Assembly (NCBI GenBank): GCA_014380985.1
Contig: JACMIU010000447.1
Coordinates: forward strand, 1 to 6,283
DNA length: 6,283 nucleotides
Source: Armatimonadota bacterium
GTDB lineage: Bacteria; Armatimonadota; Armatimonadia; Armatimonadales; Armatimonadaceae
Direction: 5' to 3'
Position numbers and translations under genes: made by a program. Position 1 is the stretch's first letter. Each line of letters opens with the position of its first letter. The notes under the pieces were generated by a model that saw only the letters and a list, made by a program, of their open reading frames with translations, searched no databases and was not told where the DNA came from. Positions 1 to 4,745 of the stretch are shown one piece after another.

Positions 1-63
1 CTGTATTTTGGGAAAAAACAAATTCTAAAAAACGTTACGATTGATTTTCATGGGCGTTTACAG

Positions 64-94
64 GGCGACATCCGCCTTTACCGGAATCGTCGCC
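64..94 (-). terminator. Weak candidate 3' hairpin after the anti-sigma gene
   Basis: Arms ggcgac (64-69) and gtcgcc (89-94) pair perfectly. Inside them tccg (71-74) pairs with cgga (82-85) around a 7-base loop, so the structure is a two-part stem with a small asymmetric bulge. It lies about 35 bases beyond the anti-sigma stop codon. On the minus strand the nearest T-runs come only at 32-27 and 18-13, some 30 or more bases past the stem, so it is not a canonical intrinsic terminator. It may simply be a structured 3' end. The rest of 1-129 shows no supportable gene: the only minus-strand start there gives eight codons before a stop. Confidence 0.2.
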
Positions 95-129
95 AACGAA
101 GATTGTACCGCACGGCGAAGGCGAAACCG

Positions 130-843
130 CTACGGTTGCCGGGAAATTATCACAAACGAAAACGAGGCGCGGCGCGGGTTCGCGGCGGGAATCAATTCGT
201 TCTCCCAGTTCGCGGGAAAACCGGAATCACGCCGCACGGTTGCCGGAAGCGACGGGGTCGCCATGTGCCACGTGCCAGAAACGTTTTCGGGTGCAAGCGA
301 TACCGGCATCATGCCGCTATCGCTATGAAACCGATTGTCACGCATTTCCGGCATCAGCGGAACGCGGGTCAGTGTGCCGGTAGAGCCGACATACACCGCG
401 AACGTTTGCCCGGTCGGCGCGTCCCCGAACGGCGATTCGTCGGCGGGACGGTTTACGGAGGCGGTAGCGAGGCACAAACCGGCGAGCGAGAAAAGGGCGG
501 TCGCCACGAGCGGGCGAAGACGCGGGGATGCAAGGTTCCCGACGCCTTCCCATCGCCACAGCATCGCATCGCTCCATTCGGGCGGCATCACGCGCTCGAA
601 GAGCGACGGGTTTTGCACCCGCTTGGCGCGAACGACAAGAAGACTTTCGAGTTCGGCACGCGGCGCGGACGACGAAAGACCGGAGAGCATTCGCTTGGTG
701 AAAAGCAGGTCTTCGCACTCGTCGCGGCAGTCGTCGCACTGCTCGACGTGAACGCGAACCGCCCGCATTTCGTCGGCGGACAGTTCGCGGTCAATATAGG
801 CGGACAACAGTCGGTTGGCAGAATGGCAATTCAAACCCGGCAC
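130..843 (-). CDS. Membrane-anchored zinc-finger (zf-HC2 type) anti-sigma factor
   Basis: This 237-residue protein is the likely inhibitor of the sigma factor encoded just upstream. Residues 1-50 carry the zinc-binding anti-sigma pattern: Cys6, then His32-x3-Cys36-x2-Cys39, in the usual helical context (LLSAYIDRELSADE). Family knowledge says this N-terminal domain sits in the cytoplasm and wraps around the sigma factor. Residues 111-130 are a single hydrophobic segment that fits a membrane span. Residues 131-237 would lie outside the membrane; they are rich in Pro, Ser and Thr, and I recognise no sensor domain there. The start is GTG at 843, because a TAG closes the frame 18 bases upstream; TTG at 834 is the only near alternative. 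No strong ribosome site is visible. The gap to the sigma gene is 90 bases, long for such a pair. The zinc-finger call is firm; the partner and topology are inferred from order and family. Confidence 0.88.
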   Translation of the reverse strand: MPGLNCHSANRLLSAYIDRELSADEMRAVRVHVEQCDDCRDECEDLLFTKRMLSGLSSSAPRAELESLLVVRAKRVQNPSLFERVMPPEWSDAMLWRWEGVGNLASPRLRPLVATALFSLAGLCLATASVNRPADESPFGDAPTGQTFAVYVGSTGTLTRVPLMPEMRDNRFHSDSGMMPVSLAPENVSGTWHMATPSLPATVRRDSGFPANWENELIPAANPRRASFSFVIISRQP

Positions 844-885
844 CCCATGTTTCTTGCGTTTCTAAAATAAGGGCAGAGGCGCATC

Positions 886-905
886 GGACGAAACAAGTTT
901 CGTCC
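886..905 (-). promoter_or_regulatory. Perfect hairpin between sigma and anti-sigma genes
   Basis: The arms ggacgaaac (886-894) and gtttcgtcc (897-905) are exact inverted repeats around two bases. In practice this is an 8-bp stem with a 4-base loop. It sits in the 90-base gap, about 30 bases after the sigma stop codon and about 40 bases before the anti-sigma start. On the minus strand no T-run follows, so strong intrinsic termination is unlikely. It may protect the sigma mRNA end, partially attenuate readthrough into the anti-sigma gene, or be a protein-binding palindrome. Seen: the repeat. Inferred: any function. Confidence 0.5.
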
Positions 906-933
906 AGAATCTCGCGCCCGTTGCTTTTCTTAT

Positions 934-1539
934 TTACTTTACGCTAAAACCGGCGAGTTTGTTTCGCAGAAGTTTTCGTCCCCGGTGGAGGCGCGAACGC
1001 ACCGTGCCGAGCGAACAGTTCATAGTTTCGCTAATCTCTTCGTAGCTCATGCCTTCGATGTCGGCTAAGACCACGGTCATGCGGAAATCGGCGGGAAGCG
1101 AATCGAGTGCCTTTTGAATCTTCTCGTCCAACTCCTCGTGAAGCACCACGCGCTCCGGCTCGTCGCGGGAATCGGGGATTTCAAGGTAGGCGTTGGATTC
1201 GGCGGAAGGGTCGTTGCCGACGGGCGCGTCGAGCGACTGAATCCGCGCTTTTGGCTTACGGCGCAAATCGTCCACGAACAGGTTGCTCATGATCCGGTAC
1301 AGCCAATTCTCGAACGGCAGGTCGCGGCGATAGTTACCGAAGAAGCGGAACGCACGCACAAACGCTTCCTGCGTCAAATCTTCGGCGTCGGTATGGTTGC
1401 CGGTCAGACGGTAGGCGATATTGTAGGCTTGCTTGTGGTATCGCTTGACCAGCACATCGAACTCGCGTTTCGGCTTGGACAACGCTTCGATGGCGGACGC
1501 GCCAATGCTCATTAAATCTAAGGTCTTTGTTTCGCTCAT
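934..1539 (-). CDS. ECF-type RNA polymerase sigma factor
   Basis: This 201-residue sigma-70 family protein has only regions 2 and 4, as in extracytoplasmic-function sigma factors, and would direct RNA polymerase to stress or envelope promoters. Region 2 covers about residues 26-95 and includes DAEDLTQEAFVRAF (51-64) and the FENWLYRIMSNLFVDDLRR stretch (76-94) that contacts the -10 element. A variable linker spans about 96-134. Region 4 covers about 135-195, with the helix-turn-helix GMSYEEISETMNCSLGTVRS (163-182) that reads the -35 element. The frame stays open to 1683, but I chose ATG 1539. It gives a normal family length, has a weak GAGA ribosome site 7 bases ahead plus a more distant GGGGAGG, and a promoter candidate at 1591-1619 would otherwise lie inside the coding region. 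The next gene downstream is the anti-sigma factor. I do not assign it to a numbered ECF group. Confidence 0.93.
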   Translation of the reverse strand: MSETKTLDLMSIGASAIEALSKPKREFDVLVKRYHKQAYNIAYRLTGNHTDAEDLTQEAFVRAFRFFGNYRRDLPFENWLYRIMSNLFVDDLRRKPKARIQSLDAPVGNDPSAESNAYLEIPDSRDEPERVVLHEELDEKIQKALDSLPADFRMTVVLADIEGMSYEEISETMNCSLGTVRSRLHRGRKLLRNKLAGFSVK

Positions 1540-1590
1540 AATGGTTCTCGCGTCGCCTCCCCGCTCTTCTGGAAAATCAATTAAAATGGG

Positions 1591-1619
1591 GATACGTGGC
1601 TTGCGGGGCGTTTGGTTCC
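1591..1619 (-). promoter_or_regulatory. Candidate ECF promoter of the sigma gene (possible autoregulation)
   Basis: Read on the minus strand, GGAACC (1619-1614) is followed after exactly 17 bases by CGTATC (1596-1591). ECF promoters commonly combine a GAAC-type -35 with a CGTA or GTC-type -10 at 16-17 bases; the Bacillus SigW consensus (TGAAAC, 16 bases, CGTA) is the closest well-known comparison. Transcription would start near 1582-1587, giving a leader of about 45 bases before ATG 1539. Autoregulation is usual for this class of gene. The match is by eye and the true specificity of this sigma factor is unknown. Confidence 0.5.
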
Positions 1620-1696
1620 CACCTTTTCGCCCCCTCACAATACCTATACCCATTTCGACCCGGTTTCTATCCGGTATCTTCAATCTAAACGAAATC

Positions 1697-1715
1697 CGGC
1701 GCAGTTCCTGCGCCG
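1697..1715. repeat. 8-bp perfect inverted repeat in the divergent region
   Basis: Arms cggcgcag (1697-1704) and ctgcgccg (1708-1715) are exact inverted repeats around ttc. It stands about 78 bases upstream of the sigma promoter candidate and over 200 bases upstream of the plus-strand one. Short T-rich stretches follow on both sides, without a clear run. It could be an operator for another regulator, a relic bidirectional terminator, or chance in GC-rich DNA. Confidence 0.35.
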
Positions 1716-1933
1716 CTTCTATTATTTAAGACAAATAAACGAGAATAAAAGTTCAATCTTTTACTCTTCTATTCGCCTCGTGTCCCTTTTCTCTCGCACC
1801 TATCAATATAGACGCGCCGGGAACGCTTTGGTTACGCGGGGCAACAAACTTTTTTATGCCGCTTGCTGAACGTACCACGTTTTTCTCTTTTCGCGGCAAA
1901 CTATTTTTCCGGTGCAATTATTTTCGGCAACCG

Positions 1934-1961
1934 GCAACCGAAACCGTATGGCTTGCGTATA
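1934..1961 (+). promoter_or_regulatory. Candidate ECF promoter of the exported-protein operon
   Basis: GCAACC (1934-1939), 16 bases, CGTATA (1956-1961). The -35 differs from the sigma gene candidate at one base and the -10 shares CGTAT; the spacing is within one base. Immediately upstream the heptamer CGGCAAC occurs twice in tandem (1925-1931, 1932-1938), followed by CGAAACC, so several -35-like registers exist. Initiation would fall near 1967-1969, leaving only about 10 bases before ATG 1977. This fits the absence of a ribosome site there. This candidate is weaker than the one on the other strand and depends on the start chosen for the gene. Confidence 0.35.
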
Positions 1962-1976
1962 CGTTTACTGATTACG

Positions 1977-4709
1977 ATGCGATTTCCTTCTCCCGCTTTT
2001 CTCTTGATTTTCACACTTTTTCTTGCCGCGCCGTGCCACGCCCGGCAGGACGCGCCGCCCGAAGTCGTGCGACCGAACGTTGAGCCACCCGATGACGTCC
2101 CGGACGCGCCCGCCCCCCCTTCCCCCGCGCCCGTTCGCAAGAAGACGCCCCCGCGCCCCGTTTTGGAGATGATTCGCTACAACCCCGAAACCGACGGCGC
2201 GTTGTTTTTCGTGCGCGTACAGCGGGATCGGGAAAACGAGGAAGGCAACGAAAGCGAATCCGCACCGGAGATGGAGAGCAAACCCGATCTTCCCCGCCTG
2301 ACCGCCGCGCAGTTCGCCGCTTCCATTTCACACCGGCTGATGCGCGAAAACCACGTGTCGGCGATTGTGCCGCAAACGATGTTCGTAGTCGCGCCTGTGC
2401 CGAAGGAAGGCGACCCGCTTTATGGAATGCGGGCGGGCGAACGCTTTCAACTCCTGCTCGGCACTTTTAGTGCGGCGCAGTGGGCGAAAGCCGGAAGCGA
2501 CGCCGGGATCGGCGCGGGCGACATGACCGACGAACAGCGCGTTGTATTTAGCGGGCTATTCCCCGCGCAGGATTTCGAGGTGCAGACGTACCGCCTGTCG
2601 CCCCAACGTGGTGAGGAAGACGAACCGGTTTGGGAACCGGCGGACAAGCCGCGCACCCATCCCGTGAGTGGAACCCGGCTACGATTGCGCCGCCAAACCA
2701 CGGTGTCGTTTCCCGATGCCGAGGGCAACGGCTATTTCGGCACGGTGAGCCGCGATTACGACGATGACCATTTCAAGCCGGGCGACACGAAAACCGATTT
2801 GGTCAACGGCTACTCCCTCACCGGCGACACGGCAACCGAGCGTGTCGAAGGCGAGGAGATTTCGTTCGGGGTGCGATTGTCGTACACGGAGCCGAACCGC
2901 GCCAAACCGAGCGACTTGAACCTTGATTCCGCCGCGCTGAAACCAACCCTTGTTCTGGACGGTTCGCACAAAACCGTGGGGGATTTAATCGCGGCGTGCG
3001 CGAAGAAAACGAGCCTCGAACTTCGCGCCGACAAGCGCATGGCGGCGATGCCGATACAATGGCGCGTGGCTAAAGGCGGACACGCCGCGCCGGTCGGCGA
3101 AGTGCTATCCGTGCTGTGCCGCTCGCTGACCGGAACCTTTCGTGTCCTCACGCCTACGGATGGTTCGCCGAGAGTCTACCTGCTGACCGATGACCGCGAA
3201 GGCTTGGGAACGCGACTTGCCCGCCTTTCCTATTGGCATCAAAAAATGAACATGACAAAGGAATCACTCGTGCGCAAGGCGGCTCTTGCCGCCGCCCGTT
3301 TCGACCCGCTTTCGCACGTGCGGTTCGCGCCGGACGACCCGCTGGCATTGCCGCCCACCCTGAGCAACGCCGCCGACGCCGCGTATCGCGCTTCCGAGGA
3401 TGGCGTTGCGGCAAAAATCGCCGACTTGCCCCCCGCACTACGCGAGCGACTGACACAGCAGGTAAAAGCGGTCGGCGAGTACGACAAAGAGATTTCGCCA
3501 AACCGCATTCGGCTTGGCTCGACCATGCTTTGCGAGTATGTTTTTCCCGGCGGCGACCATATCGCCACCGGTTTTGGTGGCGATATGTCCACGGACTACC
3601 TGAAAAACGCGGCAAATCCCGCACCGAGACCGAAACCGGCGAAACCGGTGAAGCCCGTACCGCCGCTCGTACTGACGCGCACCACGCCGCGCCGTGTCTG
3701 CCTCGTGCCGCTACCGGCGAAGGACGATATCAAAACCCTGCTGTCCCTGCTTCGCGCCAAAGGCTTCACCGAGGCGTGGCTTGCCGTGCCGCTTCGCGTC
3801 CCCGGAACGCCGGAACGGCTCGCCGAAGCGGTCGCGGTCGGGCAGTCGCTTGGTATCAAAGTGGGCGCGTCGGCGTCGTGGCTCAAGCCCGGCGAGAACG
3901 AAACCGGGGGAACCGAAGATCTCAACATTTCCGGCGAAAACGGCAAACGGGCAATGCAACAGTTTATGGAAATGTTCGGCACGATGTGGGCGCAGGATCC
4001 GTCCGCGCCCCCCCCCGAAGAAGTTGAGTATGTTTTCGACTTTCTGAACCGCTACATGAGCGGATGGATCGTTCCCGATGGCAAAACGGATCGCGCCGCC
4101 TTGCAGACATTGCTCGCCGTGCCGGAACTGTCCGCCGTGGTGCTAACCGATACCGTCGCTCCCGGTTGGGGAAGTGGCGGGGAAAACAACGGCGGGATGC
4201 CGCCCGGTTTGTCGCTCGGCGCGACGCTTCCCGTCCGAATCGCCTGTGTACGCGGCGTCGGCGTGGATCCGATAGACGCGGTGGAGCCGGGATTCCCGGT
4301 CGGCTATGTTCCCCTTTTCGGCGGCGGAGCGTATAACACCGACCGCGATTTGCAAACGTTTCGCTTCGCCGAAAACCGGCGTGAACTCGCGCTACTGACC
4401 GAGGGCGTCAAACCCACCGTGCCGCTTTTCTTAGAAAACCCCGCCCCGTTTTTCCAAACCACCGACTCCGGGTTTTCGCGGTTCGCGCCGGAAAGCCTCA
4501 AGCCGAAACCGCCGACGCCCGGCACGTTGCCGCCCACGGAAACTCTTGCCGCGTTCGCGCCGTCGTTCGAGTACGGCACGGAAAAGATGGTCGAGGGTCT
4601 AACAAAAGTCGTTCGCAAGAAGAACGGCTTTGTCGTCAACTTCGGGCAACTGCGCCCCGCCGACGCCCTGCGCTACCTGAAACTGCTCGCGGACGCGCCT
4701 GTGAAATAG
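1977..4709 (+). CDS. Exported multidomain protein of unrecognised family (first paralog)
   Basis: I do not recognise this 910-residue protein by name. Residues 1-22 are a Sec signal peptide (basic Arg2, hydrophobic 7-18, cut after CHA); Cys20 is preceded by Pro, so a lipobox is unlikely. Residues 23-62 are a Pro/Asp/Lys-rich spacer. Residues 63-195 form a module with the motif AQW..A....GIG.GDMT.EQR (167-188). Residues 326-406 have the sequence rhythm of an STN/secretin N-terminal fold (TVGDLI..., LELRAD, VLSVLCRSLTGTFRVL) and end in YLLTDDREGLGTRLARL. A second Pro/Lys linker is at 547-564. Residues 572-910 alternate strands and helices (VCLVPL, GFTEAWLAVPL, GIKVGASASWL, SAVVLTDTVAPGW) and may be a divergent TIM-barrel, perhaps related to glycosidase-like proteins; this is a guess. 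The frame opens at TTG 1863, but ATG 1977 places the signal peptide at the N-terminus. No ribosome site is seen. It is likely the first gene of an operon with the paralog 36 bases downstream. Confidence 0.8.
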   Translation: MRFPSPAFLLIFTLFLAAPCHARQDAPPEVVRPNVEPPDDVPDAPAPPSPAPVRKKTPPRPVLEMIRYNPETDGALFFVRVQRDRENEEGNESESAPEMESKPDLPRLTAAQFAASISHRLMRENHVSAIVPQTMFVVAPVPKEGDPLYGMRAGERFQLLLGTFSAAQWAKAGSDAGIGAGDMTDEQRVVFSGLFPAQDFEVQTYRLSPQRGEEDEPVWEPADKPRTHPVSGTRLRLRRQTTVSFPDAEGNGYFGTVSRDYDDDHFKPGDTKTDLVNGYSLTGDTATERVEGEEISFGVRLSYTEPNRAKPSDLNLDSAALKPTLVLDGSHKTVGDLIAACAKKTSLELRADKRMAAMPIQWRVAKGGHAAPVGEVLSVLCRSLTGTFRVLTPTDGSPRVYLLTDDREGLGTRLARLSYWHQKMNMTKESLVRKAALAAARFDPLSHVRFAPDDPLALPPTLSNAADAAYRASEDGVAAKIADLPPALRERLTQQVKAVGEYDKEISPNRIRLGSTMLCEYVFPGGDHIATGFGGDMSTDYLKNAANPAPRPKPAKPVKPVPPLVLTRTTPRRVCLVPLPAKDDIKTLLSLLRAKGFTEAWLAVPLRVPGTPERLAEAVAVGQSLGIKVGASASWLKPGENETGGTEDLNISGENGKRAMQQFMEMFGTMWAQDPSAPPPEEVEYVFDFLNRYMSGWIVPDGKTDRAALQTLLAVPELSAVVLTDTVAPGWGSGGENNGGMPPGLSLGATLPVRIACVRGVGVDPIDAVEPGFPVGYVPLFGGGAYNTDRDLQTFRFAENRRELALLTEGVKPTVPLFLENPAPFFQTTDSGFSRFAPESLKPKPPTPGTLPPTETLAAFAPSFEYGTEKMVEGLTKVVRKKNGFVVNFGQLRPADALRYLKLLADAPVK
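3558..3587. repeat. Perfect 12-bp inverted repeat inside the first exported-protein gene
   Basis: Arms catatcgccacc (3558-3569) and ggtggcgatatg (3576-3587) match exactly around the loop ggtttt. It encodes about residues 528-537 (HIATGFGGDM), just ahead of the Pro/Lys linker that joins the shared N-terminal half to the C-terminal domain. The corresponding place in the second paralog has no such palindrome. The structure is visible directly; its function is not known. Confidence 0.7.
4008..4016 (+). repeat. Run of nine C within the C-terminal domain of the first exported protein
   Basis: A tract of nine consecutive C encodes the APPP at about residues 677-680, just before EEVEYVFDFL. As given, the frame is intact. 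A one-base slip would remove the last 230 or so residues. A shorter run of seven C lies in the N-terminal proline-rich spacer (2113-2119). Long C tracts can be phase-variable or a sequencing weak point; in a proline-rich segment they can also arise from codon choice alone. Confidence 0.45.
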
Positions 4710-4730
4710 AAAACATCAACGCATCGCCGA

Positions 4731-4735
4731 AGGAG
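4731..4735 (+). promoter_or_regulatory. Ribosome binding site of the second exported protein
   Basis: AGGAG lies 10 bases before ATG 4746, in the 36-base gap after the previous stop codon. It fixes the start of the second paralog. It contrasts with the first gene of the pair, which has no such site. Confidence 0.75.
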
Positions 4736-4745
4736 ACTGCTCGCC

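Larger units (their letters stand above)
1540..1976. other. Divergent control region between the sigma gene and the exported-protein genes
   Basis: This 437-base stretch separates two genes that point away from each other. It is more AT-rich than its surroundings, most clearly at 1717-1810. It holds a promoter candidate for each side (1591-1619 minus, 1934-1961 plus) and an 8-bp hairpin at 1697-1715. Open frames cross it on both strands (for example plus-strand frames ending at 1729 and 1869, and the upstream extension of the sigma frame to 1683). None has a ribosome site or a recognisable protein, so I treat them as chance. I see no riboswitch, tRNA or repeat array here. Confidence 0.7.

Noticed and set aside
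103..870. A 255-codon plus-strand open frame over the anti-sigma gene
   Set aside because: It is antisense to a well-supported gene, is extremely rich in Arg, Gly and His, and has no ribosome site or recognisable motif; it is a GC-rich shadow frame.
1540..1683. Upstream extension of the sigma factor to ATG 1683
   Set aside because: The extra 48 residues do not resemble sigma factor sequence and would contain the promoter candidate; ATG 1539 gives a normal family length.
1586..1729. Possible 47-codon plus-strand peptide in the divergent region
   Set aside because: No ribosome site precedes ATG 1586, and the frame overlaps the -10 and -35 of the minus-strand promoter candidate.
1819..1848. 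GGGAACG at 1819-1825 as another plus-strand ECF -35 element
   Set aside because: At 16-18 bases downstream there is no CGTA or GTC-like -10; the sequence there is caacaaac.
1863..1976. TTG start for the first exported protein, 38 residues earlier
   Set aside because: It would bury the signal peptide behind a 38-residue extension, and has no ribosome site.
1996..2036. Lipoprotein signal in the first exported protein (Cys20)
   Set aside because: Pro at the position before Cys does not fit a lipobox; CHA two residues on fits ordinary signal peptidase I cleavage.
1856..2083. Small plus-strand open frame starting at ATG 1856
   Set aside because: It overlaps the exported-protein start out of frame, with no ribosome site; the product resembles nothing and turns Arg-rich where it overlaps the real gene.
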